DNA of 64,000 bases from Terramyces sp. JEL0728 (lineage: Eukaryota; Chytridiomycota; Chytridiomycetes; Rhizophydiales; Terramycetaceae): assembly GCA_027603945.1 (NCBI GenBank), contig JADIIU010000016.1, forward strand, positions 108,093 through 172,092. The letters are read 5' to 3'. Both the position numbers and the translations under genes were made by a program. Numbering within the stretch: position 1 is the first letter of the stretch; each line of letters begins with the position of its first letter. Positions 1-12,236 of this stretch are shown one piece after another. The notes under the pieces were generated by a model. The model made no database searches. It had not been told where the DNA came from and saw nothing but the letters and a program-made list of their open reading frames with translations.

Positions 1-1089
1 TTGTGAAATATATAGACTCATTCACCAATTATAATGTAGATGTATCGTTCAATGTCGCGAATGGAGTGGAAGCTGCGAAAATTGTTAAGCAAAGTGTCGA
101 AGATAAAAAGATTGGGAATGCCGTGCGAATATTAATGCTGCTTTTGAAGCAGTTCTTGGTGCAGCGACATTTAAATGAAGTGTTTACAGGCGGACTTGGA
201 AGGTAGCTAGTGATTAATCTAGTTATGCACTGCTCTGTTTGATAACTTCATTCCTCAAAGTACCTTTTTACTTATCGCAGTTACATCCAAGGGTTCAGAC
301 AGGAGAAATAGATCCAGAAGAAAATATTGGAGTATTGCTCATCGAGTTTTTTGAATTATATGGAAAGAATTTCAATTATGCAAATGTAGGTATCAAATTT
401 CAAGGAGATAAAAGTATATATTTTCCACGGGAAAGAGCAGCTGGATACAGCAGTTTTGGGAAGCCATCACCACTCCAAGTAATGGACCCTCAGGATGCGT
501 GTAATTAGTTTTTAAATCAGCAAACGATGTCACAAGGGGCTCTTACAACTATCAGGTCGTTAAAAATGCATTTGGGAGAGCATACATGACACTTACATCG
601 ATGATTGGTGCAGGATATGAAAGAAAGTTCTCTAACCGCAAAATTGACAGCGAATTTTCAAATGATGAACGGTACATGATAACAATGCTGGGCAGTATTT
701 TAACGATAAGCCGTTCAGTAATGGAACATCGCGATTATATTGAAACTAGGTACGAGCATTATTCCAAGGGAGATTGGAGCGAGTTTGGCAATCTAAATAA
801 TCTTGATGCTACCAAGCCAGCCGAAGTGCAGAAAAGAAAGCGGGATGATGATTCGTCAGGTTCTGATTATTTGGAAAATCTGCAAGGGAACGAGATGCTT
901 CATATGGTTAAACGTGCAAGAAACAATTCCGCTAGAAAATCCGAAGACAGCCTGGAATCTGGGGAAGTGTCCGATTATCAAAAACCCGCCGGTAAATATG
1001 ATGATGAAGACGAATTAGTATCGCAAAAACGAGGCAATGGTAATAGGCTGGTGATTTTAGGGAAATCAAAGAAAAAGCGATTAAAATAA
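1..1089 (+). CDS. TRF4: TRF4/PAPD5-type non-canonical poly(A) polymerase, 5' end outside the window
   Basis: This is the C-terminal 341 residues of a nuclear non-canonical poly(A) polymerase, the catalytic subunit of the TRAMP RNA-surveillance complex. Exons are 1-202, 223-259, 281-500 and 521-1089. Introns are 203-222 (20 nt), 260-280 (21 nt, stop-free) and 501-520 (20 nt). After splicing, the PAP-associated core is visible: SFLKLHPRV, GVLLIEFFELYGKNFNY, then DPQDASNDVTRGSYN, which is the family's nucleotide-recognition region. The tail is acidic, then lysine-rich (KSKKKRLK), like a nuclear localisation signal. The catalytic Asp residues lie upstream of the window. The TAA stop lies inside an AATAAA (1085-1090). 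Confidence 0.9.
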
Positions 1090-1123
1090 AGCACGTTTTG
1101 AATTCAATTTTTTTTGATTGTCC

Positions 1124-2194
1124 ATGAAAACCAATGACGACGAGAAGTTGCCTCCATTGCCTGGTCCCACAGAAGCCCCAATCGTTGGTATTCCCGGATT
1201 ATTGGCTGGATTTGCTAGATCATTTGCAACTAACGTTTCTTTTGTATTAATTGCAATGTTCAAGGGAACGGTTGGCTGGTGGTTTAGGTTTTTGTATTTA
1301 ATTCTAGGGTGCCAATTAAAATGTTTAGGCCGTACGCAATCAATCCTTGGGCAATATTTTTCGAATTGGCTCAGCAAGAAGGAACAAAACTCACCCCAGC
1401 ATTCGTCAGCAAAACGATCAAGAATGAAGGATTTAAAATTGTTCAGTTCAATGTACTTCCGTTTTTATTTGCAAATGCGATTGTCGGCGGAGTATTGTTC
1501 AATGTATATACCATTTCAGGCGCTTACCTAAAAAGCTTGTCTCCCACTCACGAATGCTGGCACGATTTTTCAGCAGGTGCAATCGCAGGTTGTGTTCAGA
1601 CCATACTTTCCACACCATTGGCTAGGTTTCATGCGGAATTGCAGAAAGCAGACTTTGTGAAGAGGCGGCATGATGGGTTACATAAAATATCAAATGATGT
1701 GTACAAGCAAATACCGGGAGAAAAACACAAGCATTTGTTCCGCGGACTGGGATATAATTGTATAAGGTGCAGCAGCAGTTAACTTTAGGGATACAGCAGG
1801 ATTTAGTATGTTCTTTGGAGTTTTCGAGTCTCTTTCTTACTACGGGAAAATTTTGACAGCTACGTTGTGGAAATTCGACCGAAATCCAGATAATACCCGT
1901 CCAGCCACTTTAGCATGTGCTGATGGTTTGATTGTAATTGGCTCTGGCGCGTTTGCAGGAGCTGCATATCAATCAATCATATTTCCATTTGATAAACTGA
2001 AAAAGGAAGTGCAAAATGTCAAAAAAATGACAAACCAGAGTTCAAATATCCGGATCGCTTCTAATATTATTCAACAACAGGGCATTGGGGCATTTTTCAG
2101 GGGCATTACACCACAATTGGTTCGAGTAATGCCTCCCAGTGCGCTGGGTCTGTTTGTATACGAACTGACCAGCGAATGGATCCAAAAGTTATAA
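1124..2194 (+). CDS. Mitochondrial carrier (SLC25) family protein
   Basis: A mitochondrial inner-membrane solute carrier of 342 residues. Exons are 1124-1287, 1308-1766 and 1789-2194, with introns of 20 and 22 nt. The spliced frame reads GWWFRVPIKMFRPYAINPWA and then NCIRDTAGFSMFFGVFES, joining three ORF pieces. Carrier-type signatures are PFDKLKKEVQ in the last repeat and TPLARFHAEL in the middle one; GIGAFFRGITPQLVRVMPPSA is the usual end of a repeat. The first repeat is divergent (PGLLAGFARSFATNVSF), so the substrate cannot be predicted. The start is the first ATG after an AATTTTTTTT run; the upstream TTG is not needed. Confidence 0.8.
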
Positions 2195-2257
2195 TATATC
2201 TAATTTCATCTTGCAAGGTATTCACATATGGATGATTTCACTTGGGGTCCATAAAGC

Positions 2258-2322
2258 GCTAGATAATGCTCAGATAATGCTCAGATAGTGCTCAGATAAT
2301 GCTCAGATAATGCTCAGATGTT
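2258..2322. repeat. 11-bp tandem repeat, about 6 units
   Basis: The unit GCTCAGATAAT is repeated in tandem, with one G variant (GATAGT), a shortened first unit and a degenerate last unit (GATGTT). It lies between the carrier stop and the PIH1-domain start, about 50 bp before the latter. It could be a simple satellite or a set of binding sites; nothing in the sequence decides. Confidence 0.85.
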
Positions 2323-2372
2323 TGCTTTCTAGTGCAGATTTTCATTATCAATAAAAAAGTACGCGTTATTTC

Positions 2373-3358
2373 ATGAACCAACAAACAATCGAACAGCTGT
2401 GGTCATCGTTGGATGATTTAGCAAGCAGAGATCCGCAAGTAAGCAATATCTGACCCAGGAATACAAAAGATATGTCGAATCACTGAAGAAGCAAGCAGAT
2501 ATTGATTCAAGAGCAATTAAACCAGGATATTTTATCAAGGCACAAACTTCAAACAGAGCAAGACATGTTCTCAATGTATGCCACTCAAAAGCAGTTGAAG
2601 GTTCAGCAGATAATTACAATATCCCAACCTTAATGTCTGAGCAAAGGGAGGTTATTGACGATGAAGGTATAACTGGTTAACAAAGGGATCATTTACGTAT
2701 ACGATGCGGTATTCAATCCCAACATATTTAGCCAGAAGACTATTGAAAAGGACGTTAGAGATTTAGCTGTTAGTTGCGTGTTTGAGCTATTCAATGTGCG
2801 GCTACTCGCTTCAAGTACGACTGTTCTAATTTAGCGTTTGAGGTTATTCAGGAACAGTATTTTGGGCCCTATGGCTGGGACGATTCCAAAGGAAAGGCAC
2901 TTACGACTGAAGAACTCAAAAACAGGAAAGAAACACAAATGTCCGCTGGCGAAATCCAAAATCTTCTCGCACAGAATGTTCCTGCCCCGCCAATTCCGAT
3001 TACAGTAACTCCAGAAACAGTTGAAGAATTTCAATTGAAACTCCCCAATGAAAAGGAAGAAACAAAACCCCTAATACAAGAAATCAAAAAAGCCAAGGAC
3101 TGGATAATACCAGACTATTCTACAAAGAATACTGGTGATTGCTTGGAGGTGGTTGTCTTCCTGCCAGATATTGAGTCGAGCAAAGAGATTGAATATACGC
3201 AACTCGAGCCAGGGAAATTCCAAATCAAAGCAGGCGAAAAGTATTTGCTACAGCATACCATTCCAGATATATACGACTGCGATAATATGAATGGAAAATT
3301 TGTGTTGGCAAAGAGAAAGTTGAAGATGAAATTCTTTAAAGCTCCGGTTGCTGCTTAA
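2373..3358 (+). CDS. PIH1D1: PIH1 domain protein (PIH1D1/Nop17-like, R2TP co-chaperone)
   Basis: An adaptor of the R2TP HSP90 co-chaperone complex, which assembles snoRNPs, RNA polymerases and PIKK kinases; 308 residues. Introns are 2439-2458 (20), 2667-2685 (19) and probably 2796-2815 (20). The PIH1 domain reads AIKPGYFIKAQTS, VLNVCHSKAVEG, GIIYVYDAVFNPN and DLAVSCVFELFN. A CS-like C-terminal domain follows (CLEVVVFLPDIESSKEIEY to KLKMKFFKAP). The third intron is the weak point. It has GT and AG and restores the frame, but its branch-like element is poor, and a frameshift would give the same break. The stop is TAATAAA. Confidence 0.78.
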
Positions 3359-3611
3359 TAAATACAATTTGAAATAACACGACCCAGAGTGATTTCTATC
3401 TGTGATGGGCAAACAAGAATTTCTTTTAAATTACTAGATCAGATCGATAAACACCACACAGCGCAACACCAGAGTCGTAAAATGATTTTACCGTCACTCT
3501 TACCAACACACCTTATCCAGCTTCCTGTTGATGAAATGTTGGGGAAAGAATTGTCCGCCACCTGCGCCACATCAGTTATAAAAAGGATTGGAGCAATAGC
3601 AATCACGCAAA

Positions 3612-5146
3612 ATGAAACGCAGTCGAATTGAAGACTCTGATTCGAGGTAATCATCAACTAACATAGTGGCCCAAAGTCGAAAAATGCCAAACTACGAGAT
3701 TTAGTTGAATCTTCAGAAGAGAGTGAAGGATCTGGATCTGAGGAGGATGAGGTAATTAAAAGTTAATCTAGCCATGTGTAATTTGTGGAGATGAAGAAAC
3801 TACTTCAAAAAATTTACTTATATTTTGTGATGGAAAAGGTAATTTTGGATTAATGTTTGATTGTGACATACCCGTTCATCTAAGTAAAAAAATGGTAATT
3901 TTAGAATGCTATGGAGTCAACGAGGTTCCACCAGGAGAGGAGAAATGGCATTGCCACAGGTTTAATTGCTCTAATTACAGGTGTGAGGATGGAATACCCA
4001 TAGACGAAACCGAAGCAATTTGCTGCCCTGTGAAAGGAGGTGCATTTAAAAGAACAAATTTCCCTAAAAAGTATATCCATGTTCCTTGTGCATGGTGGAA
4101 TCCAGCAGTAGAAGCAAACAAAGATGGCTATTCAGTGGAAAAGTGGTTGTTGGACAAACAGGTAATTATTGGTAATATCAGACTTGCTACATTTGCAAAT
4201 CGAGTAAAGGACTCACCGTCAGATGTAAATCGCCGGGCTGTAAAAAGTAATTCTTGTTTAAGAAAGATGGTTTCATGTATTGTGTGCAGTAGAGAACGAA
4301 ACTCTAAAGCTCTCAAAACCAAAAGATGTCAAAAGCTCTGTAATGTGTGACGAGCATAACGACGATAGTAAATCGTCGAATTTATCTCAAAAGAAAAAGA
4401 AAACCAAAACTGATGATTCGTACAGCGCAACAGAGGAGTCTAGTCAGGAATCAGATAAGGAGCTGGAGGAAAAACCAAAACCAAAGAAAAGCTATGCAAT
4501 ACCAAAACATCTACAGGATAAGATTAACGGGAACAAGACAAATGGAACCCCAGTCAAGCCTTCACCTGTGGAAATTAAAGATTCTGTAATTTAGGCTAAT
4601 ATAGAATTTCAGCGATACCAAATCTTCAAAATCGCCCAATCTACTAGGAAATCCTTGGAATTGGATAATCGATAAAATTAATATAATCAAGGAAGCATCA
4701 CAGAGTATCGAAAATATACCTGTCGAAGTTAGAGGTATATGATTTTAACTTTAGGAAATATCTTGCCCACTCCAAAGAAAGATGCAAAGCCCTCACCTTT
4801 GGATTCCTTATTAGACAGTGCATTTAACGAAAGCTTGTCAAAGACAGTGGAGCAAAAGGACCAAGAAATCCAAGCCCTAAAAGCTCAGCTATCTGCAAGA
4901 CCAACCATTGAAGTTGTAAATAGACTGCAAGAGGAGAATAGTCTTTTGAAATCAAAAAACGGAGTCACGACAGATCTTAATCTGATTGCACAGTATCATA
5001 CAAATCAAGAAAACACAATTGCAATATTTTCTCATCTTCAGATACCAAATTTGGGCCAACCCAACGAAACAAACATATCACAATTTTTGTCATCTTTACG
5101 ATCTGTCCTAGAAAGAACAAGCAATCCAATTGATAGTAGGAATTAA
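3612..5146 (+). CDS. PHD-zinc knuckle-extended PHD (PZP) chromatin protein, AF10/MLLT10-like
   Basis: A 450-residue nuclear chromatin reader. Nine short introns are inferred: 3647-3666, 3752-3771, 3839-3859, 3884-3904, 3960-3980, 4162-4181, 4247-4266, 4586-4604 and 4735-4754. Spliced, the first PHD finger reads CVICGDEETTSKNLLIFCDG, K, DC, IPVHLKCYGVNEVPPGEEKW, HCHRCE. A C-C knuckle (ICCPVKGGAFKRT) and an extended PHD follow (CYICKSSKGLTVRCKSPGCK, WFHVLC). The order and spacing match the AF10/AF17/BRPF PZP module. The middle is acidic and lysine-rich. The C-terminus has a coiled coil (EQKDQEIQALKAQL), recalling the leucine zipper of AF10. In metazoans AF10 works with DOT1L; whether that holds here is unknown. 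Confidence 0.82.
3839..3859 (+). other. Candidate 21-nt intron with a TG instead of AG acceptor
   Basis: The segment starts GTAATTTTGG, carries ATTAAT and ends GTTTG, directly followed by the codons for DCDIPVH. Removing it gives CDGK-DCDIP, matching the CDGxxC spacing of AF10-type PHD fingers. Retaining it inserts seven residues (GNFGLMF) between zinc ligands without a stop. All other placed introns end in AG, so this is either a non-canonical acceptor or a retained insertion. Confidence 0.5.
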
Positions 5147-5163
5147 TATATTTTTGGATTGTG

Positions 5164-8100
5164 TTATAAATCAGCTGATATGTGGATTGCGTAATCTGCA
5201 ATAGCCTTTTGCCATTCATTCTGGTGTGTACGACTAAGTTAGTGCCGAGTTACGATTCAGCTCTGCATAAATATGCAAGTTTATCGGAGGGCGACAGTTC
5301 AATTACTTTGGAAAATGCCTCTTCAGACTTGGAATGTTCACCGAGGCAATTGTACAAGTACCCCAGATTGAAATATGCCATTGGGGAATTTGGATTTAGT
5401 GTAATTGCGCTTTCCAGGTCGTGTATGCTCATTTCATATTGATTGGACATTGTGTATGCTATGCCTCTATTCAACAGAGCTTCTTCGTCGTTAGGACAAA
5501 GCCTTATTGCCTATTGTTACACTATGGTTACATTGCTCAGGTATTCTATAGCCTTTTCCCAATTGCGCTGTTTCAAATAGTGATTTCCGGCGTTGTAATA
5601 AGCGAGAGCATAATCTGGATTTGCTTTGATTGCAATCTATGTTAAAGCTACATACTTTGTAGTTTTGCAGTGCAGATACGTTATCGTCTAAAGCCTCGTA
5701 TATCACACCTCTGTTTGTCAAAAATTCTGCATTTTGAGGCGAAATTTCCTATGTTTAACGGGTAGCTACAATTGCCCTCGTAATGTCTAAATATGCTGCA
5801 AAAGGATTGTTGAGGAGCGAGTTGATCAACGACCGTCCTTCAAGTGCAGCTGTGCATAAAGGATCAATCGTGTACGCCATTGTAAAGAACCTCCAGGCTT
5901 GTTTATATTCGCCTTCAGATTGTTTCGTGTAGGCAATATTGACATATGTATCGGCATTGGTGGGGTACATGTGCAAAACCCGACAGTAGTCTCGTCTGCT
6001 TAATTCCAGCTTCTTCATATTTGAGTGTACATTTCCTCTTCCTAAAATTGCTTCCTTTGTTGAGGGTTCTAATTTCATCGATTCGGTAAACTCTGCGCAA
6101 CTTTCTTCCAGCATACCTACTTTTTGGTATGCCAGCCCAAGGAGCGACCTTAATTTGGATTCGTTTGGGCTGATCTTTACAGCTTCAATGAAATCGTACA
6201 GCGCATTCTTATTGTCGGCCAATTTCCAGTACAGGATTGCCCTTTGCCTAAATGCATTCTGGTGTTAGTCTGGATTACAAGATTCTTTTCGTTCAGAAGA
6301 ATTACAATGCTGTAGTCTTTTATAGCATTTTGGAGATCGCCGAATGATTCAAATGCCATTGCTCGGTTAAAGAAGGCGTAATAGCTCCCCTATCATTAGT
6401 CGTACTTGCCTTGTCGATGTTTACGGCTTTAGTATAATCCATAATTGCAATGGCGTATTGATTAAGTTTGCATTTGCTATCCCCGCGCAAAATGTGGGCT
6501 CTAATGCTGGTTGGTTCAATTTTTAAAGCTTCGTCACAGTCAGCTATCGCTTTCTGGTATTGCCCTTTACTGTCGTAATAGGCAGCTCTTGTAAGGTAAG
6601 CATCAAAGAATCTCTGGTCGAGTTCAATGGCAAAGTTCAAATCCTGTTCGCCATCTTCGTTTCCTTGGGCAAATTTACATATTCCACGATGAAAGTATGC
6701 CTTGGAAAACTTTGGGATCAACTCTATGCACTTTGAAAACTCTTGTTCTGCCAAAGACCAATTTTTCAAATGTTCATAGCATATACCTTTTTGGAGAGAT
6801 ATCTGCGGATCATCTTTCCCTGCATCCGATACTGAAACTAGGTCATTCAACGCGCCTTTATAATCACCATATTGGATACGGGCTTTAGCGACAATGGACA
6901 ACAAAGCAGGGTCATCAATATGCTTGAATCTTTTCTTTCTCTCGTCAAACTCATCAATGACTTGCTTGTATTTTCTTTGGAATGACAGAATAAGGGAACG
7001 CTGGAATTAATGTTAAATACTTGAATAAATGTTTGGGCTATTCCAGAATTTAAATCAAAGGCGGCGTGGAAATCTTTGGTTGCTTCTGGAACCTTTCCCT
7101 GGCTCAATAGCATTCTTCCCCGATACAAAAATAGTACATAGTTACTTGGTCTGATATGAATCGCGCGGCTGTAATCTTTAATTGCTTGATAGGCGTATGA
7201 TTGGACCATTTCCATCTTGTTGCCTCTAATGGCTCTTTTTGAATTGTGCGTAGTGAGGGTTAGTAAGCTTTCTTTGTATATTTTCTCATACAGCTCCCCT
7301 CTATTTATGTAGCCTCTCAAGTTGCATGGATCTATGTGAGAAACCAATTACCAGCAGTAATGGCCATATTTAGATTATGCTTAGCCTCGAGAAAAGTATT
7401 AGAGTTTTTCATATATAGCGCACCAAGATTCAAGAATGCTTTTGCTTTGCGTGGATTCAAATCGATAGCTTTAATTAGAGTAACGTACCAGACATGTAAT
7501 CCGCAATTGCTAGATTGCCTTCTCCTAATCTTTGATACAGCTGCGCTCTATGATAAAAGGCATCTGCATTTGTTTCATAGGGGTTTAGTAGGATTGAGAC
7601 GCTTAAATCCTGAATGGCCCACTGAGGGTTTTGTTCTCTGAGCAAGCAGCCTCTGTGAAAAAAGTACCGGGAATTATCAGGGTTGATTCTAACTGCTTGC
7701 GTCAAGTCCTGGTGTAAGTATTCGTTACCTCCATTGCATCATAATAGAAAGAAAGCGCCGCGTATGATCTACCTCTAAACATGTACGCATCAGCGTTTTC
7801 AGGGTCAATTAAAATTAATTTAGTAAATTCACTGATAGCATCAGACCATAGTTGTCTTTGGAAAGAGTACATGGCAAGATTATTTATCGCTTGATCGTTA
7901 TTTGGATCAAGCATCCGAACTATTCTAAAATCTTCATTGGCAAATGTAATTTCCTACATTAGAAACCACTCACATGATCTATTTCAAACAGACATGCCCG
8001 GTTATAATACGCATCTGCACAATCTGATTTTAATCGAATAACTGTGGAATAGTTTACGATTGCCAGTTTGTATATTCCTAAAGTTATTGATCCATTACCA

Positions 8101-11100
8101 ATCGCTTGGTATATGCGAGCCTTGGCTTGAAATGCCCCTAAATGGATTTTGTTGTTCTCTGTAATAGCGTCCAAATCTCTCAGCGCTGATTCAGCATCAT
8201 TATATCTTAAATATAACTGATGTCTATGCCATAATCCATCTGAATTGAATGGATCTATGTTATTCCAAGTTACCGAACTGAATGGCCAAATCAAGATCCT
8301 CCATCGCTCTAATAAACTTTTCCATCCTCGAAAATATCACCCCTCTTTTGCGATGATGAGCCGGTATTGGGATTTTGCTTGATTCTATTAATTGATTAAT
8401 CTTTGCAAGCTCTTCATCAAAATTAATTTCCTGGACTGGACTGGCCGCACCTTCTTCTTTCAGTATCGGCGTTCCAGTTGCATCCAAAGGCGGGCCTGGG
8501 ATTAGTCATTGCTCACCAGGATCGTCAAAAGTTGGGTATTTAATACGTTCTAGCGCGGTCAGCCCCAATTTTCGACGTTTGGCATTGTGGACGATTTCAT
8601 ATAGAGAAGCGGCATTTTGTTTTTTGTATCCGTTGATTGCTAGTCCGCTGCGTATATTACCAGTGTGCGTAGCATCTGGAGACTCTATTTATAAACACAA
8701 TTTACCATTTATCCCTGGCTTGTCTCTATCTGCAGGTAAACCGATAACAGGACGTAAAGTCAAGTTTAACTCAAACTTGTTTGTCACCGGGTCGATAGTT
8801 TTACGAGTATACAAGTGGGAATTTTTAATCATGTCGATCGCACGGCGTTGGTTGATGTAGAATGTTTTTGGGCTTACTTCATCACCACCCTTGGGCTTTA
8901 CATTTGCAGACTCTTCTTTTATTTCCGTTTTTTTGGTAGAGTCATCTTCTGGCTTGGCAGCTATATTTTCAGCGCTCTCAACCTCGGTACTGATCAGACC
9001 TTCCGGTTTCAGGGATTTGATCAGAGCTTTCTTCATCAAGTCTTTCTTCAAAAATCCCCATAATTGCTGTGCCTTTAGATTAGGCTTTTTCTCTTCCGGT
9101 TCATCTTCTGTGATATAGCCATCTGAACTTTCCACTATTTCTTTGGGGGCTTGGAATTTTATTGACGACTTCCTTTGGGTTTTGCTGTCTTTGGTCATGT
9201 TCCTCTTTTTTTCATATTCCTGCAATACTTTTATTACATATCCATCCAACTGATCACTGGTATTCGAAAAATTTAGCGAAGAGAGTTGCCCAAAGTAACC
9301 TGCAGAGGTGTGTGTGGTAAAAGGAGCCCTTTCAATTTCATCCTTGTTCAAAGACAAGAAAAAATCGGGATTTTGAACAGACACTCTTCCTCTTTTTAGT
9401 TTTCCTCGAGAGGCATTGTCGATAATGTAATCTGGAAGAGCACGCTTGACAAACCCAGGCAGCTTGCCAGTTACAAAGTCTATCGATTCATTTAAATTGA
9501 TTTTCGACAGTATTTTCCCCGTGTCTGCGATATCAATGTTCTTTGCTATTTTCATTGCCAGTTTGCTTTGTTCCACTTCTGCTTTATGGCCAGGGTGGAT
9601 TGCACCGATCGCAGCAGTTCCTGCACCTTCAAGAATGATTCCATTCTCAACTGCCTCTCCATTAATTTCCAATTTGACATCTCCATTGCTTTCATCCTCA
9701 TCGACTACCTTTACTTGCTCTGTTTCCATAGCTTCTTTAGTAGTGTGATCTTTTGGCTCTCCAAAAGTCTCTGGCACATCTTTTGCTTGATTTTCCTTTT
9801 GTTTTTCAAACAACATTTGCATATGCTTCATATTTCTCTTTTCGCTGCAATTAAGTAAAGTTTACGTCAACTCTTCAATTCTTTGCTGATACCTTGATCT
9901 TTTCGCTGGTGGCTCTGGAACAAGTAGCTTTGCAATATCATCTTGTGCCGCATATTTCGCAAATATAAGTGATTGTTGCGGGGCTTCTTTGATATATTTT
10001 CGTACTCTTACTCTTGGCATTTTTGGAGGCTTTACTAAAGTGGATTTTTTGTGAATAGATTTCTCCACCATTTTTGGGATTGCTCTGCCGGTAGATTCTC
10101 TGGTTGATGCGGTGTCGGTTGTGGAAACTCCTGTTTTCGGTCGTGAGGAGGACTGGGCAGCCGACATGCATCTGGAACAATTAGAGTCCGAAATTGGACA
10201 GGAACAGCTCCAATTGGCTGAATTTGCTGGTGTTTGGCCCATTTGCGATCCGATCGCTGAGGCAGATTTTACATCTCTCCTAATTACACCAGTTTCTAAA
10301 TCTGATCGGAATGATATTCGTGCAGAGACAGCCAATCTCTCTGGTTTTTCAGTGCCTTGTTCTTTGAGCCCAGTCTCTTCTAATTCGGGTTCAGAGATAT
10401 CAGATGTAATGGAAGGTCGAACTGCAATCGAAAAACGTAAATCATCCGCTGCCAAAGGTTCATTTTGAGGGGTAGTGGTTTTATCTCCCGTTTGCCAAAC
10501 TGCTACATCGCCTTTATCTGCCACATCCATATCTTCTTTTTTGGTAAACACAGGTATATTTTTAAACTTTTCCAAATCATAATCTGAAGTTGTACGTTCA
10601 GTATACAATATTTTTTTCCTATTTTCTAATATAGTAGCAAAATGTGTAATAACTGAATCAACGTCATCTATATTTTGGAACAGCCCAACGTCGTCTGTTT
10701 CTGCCGAAATTGGGGTTTCTGACACTTTTATTTTGTCCTGTTCTTCATCTTGGCTTCCTAAATATACTGGTTCAAGTTCCTCAAGAGTAGGTTCTCTTTT
10801 TTCTACTTTTGCATGAACTTGGTGGTGTTTCAATTCGACTACTTTTGACGGTTCGTAGTGTACTTTTTGGCCAACTAGCATTACTGATAGTAAATCCAGT
10901 TTGTCTTGGTTTGACGACGAGATGGTTCTTGAGCTGTTCAATCTTCCTGTAGGTGCTTTGCTAAAATCAGAGTGCTTTGATTTTTTGTCAAAATGTTCTT
11001 CTTCGCTCGAAGAGAAATCAATCGATAGACTCTTTTTCAGTACTTGAGAGTCAATTAGCACTGTTTTTGGAGGTTTCTTGGAACTTGCCGATCGGAGTAC

Positions 11101-12207
11101 TGGTTGTTCAACATCTTGCTCTGGTTCAATTTCATATTCCACTAATTCTTCACTTTCCTCAACAATCTCATCATCATACATTGGGGGATTGAATAACGTG
11201 GTTGGATCAAACGTATTTCTCCTTCCAGGCATCGTGCTGGGATCGAATGTTCTTCTTCTTCTAGCCAGACTGTTCAGGTTAAGGCTTTGGGGATCGACTG
11301 TCCCTCTTCGTTTTGGTGCAACCGAATTAGTATTCTTATTTTGCTCCACAGCTCTTCTCCTGGACCCCAAAACACCATTCGCATTGTTTAACGTGCTTCT
11401 TTCAGAAATGGTTGGCGGGACTTTAACATTGTCAGTAAGACTATGTTTTTTGTCTGCCGAGCCATTGTTTTTGGACGAATTGGCACTTGACTCTTGAAGA
11501 TTATCCCCAATCTGGAACATGCTTTTCACATTATCTGCATTTTCCTCTTCTCTTTCTGCGTTCAAGGCACCCCAAGTAGTTCTTATTATTTGTGTATTAC
11601 CTTCTATTCCGTGCTTTCTTTATATTTGCCAGGTTTAAAGCCGAACCTTTGAGAGGCGATTCTTTACTTGAGGTATGAAATCCGTCATTTTCATACTCTG
11701 GATGATTCCCATATGCCATATTTCTTTGTGCCCCCTCCCTTTTAGTGGCTGGTTCCTCCGCTATATCTGATTGAAAGGACAGTCGCTGTGGAATATCATC
11801 TACCAGACTCTTTCTCCTCGCCATGAATACCAAATCCGTTTCTAATGATGCTTTTGAATTCCTTACTATTATCTACTAATAACCTTCTGATTTTTGTATT
11901 TATTGTCTGCATAGCTAGGTCCTCCTGTGAAGTTGCGGAAGTAACTGAATTCCTGAATTAGTAGTTTCTACCGCTCTGAACTTGGGCTATACATTTGTGT
12001 TAATGAGTTTGCAGATATTGCCATTTTCAGGGGAGACAGTCCTTCTTCAGGTATATCTGCAAGATTCTCGTTACTCTCGCGAACTTTATCAATTACAATT
12101 CCAGGAGCAGACTCATCCGCCTCAATCAAATCCTCTCCAAAGTCTTCCTGTAGTTTCTTGCGAACAATATTTGTTAAATTATTCCTCTTGCTCGTCGTCT
12201 TTTTCAT
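5164..12207 (-). CDS. Giant protein: disordered RRxT-repeat N-terminus fused to a long TPR array (TTC6-like)
   Basis: One gene of 2,219 residues assembled from about 20 exons. It looks like two or three genes until 19 introns of 19-22 nt are removed; the total is then an exact number of codons. Key joins are introns 11953-11971, 11862-11883, 11582-11600, 9845-9865, 8685-8705 (contains the apparent stop) and 8496-8516 (removes the apparent TGA). Roughly residues 1-1160 are low complexity, with RRGTVDPQSL, RRRTFDPSTM and RRNTFDPTTL repeats resembling basophilic-kinase sites. The rest is about 25 TPR-like units, such as DAYLTRAAYYDSKGQYQKAI and AYFNLGYLYNCLGEHSKSEE. The array resembles TTC6-type scaffolds; the function is unknown. 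It starts 29 nt from a divergent gene and ends 17 nt from the convergent PHD gene. Confidence 0.8.
6390..6409 (-). other. 20-nt GC-AG intron
   Basis: On the minus strand the segment begins GCAAGT, contains CTAAT and ends ATAG. Excising it joins NIDK to GSYYAFFNRAMAFE, restoring a normal TPR unit. No GT donor near 20 nt upstream restores the frame. AG|GCAAGT is the usual context of GC-AG introns elsewhere in eukaryotes. Confidence 0.85.
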
Positions 12208-12236
12208 CTGACTTTCGTGTTTTAACTTTGGAAAAA

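Noticed and set aside
3389..3631. 80-codon ORF before the PHD gene
   Set aside because: It overlaps the PHD gene start in another frame, and its composition gives no family signal; best read as promoter/leader.
8487..8508. Separate TPR gene starting at an ATG at 8487 after a gene ending at TGA 8506
   Set aside because: A 21-nt intron (8496-8516) removes the TGA, joins the frames and makes the total codon count exact.
9832..9862. Gene boundary between the 8.7-9.8 kb and 9.9-11.6 kb ORFs
   Set aside because: A 21-nt intron (9845-9865) with CTTAAT and GCAG joins them in frame.
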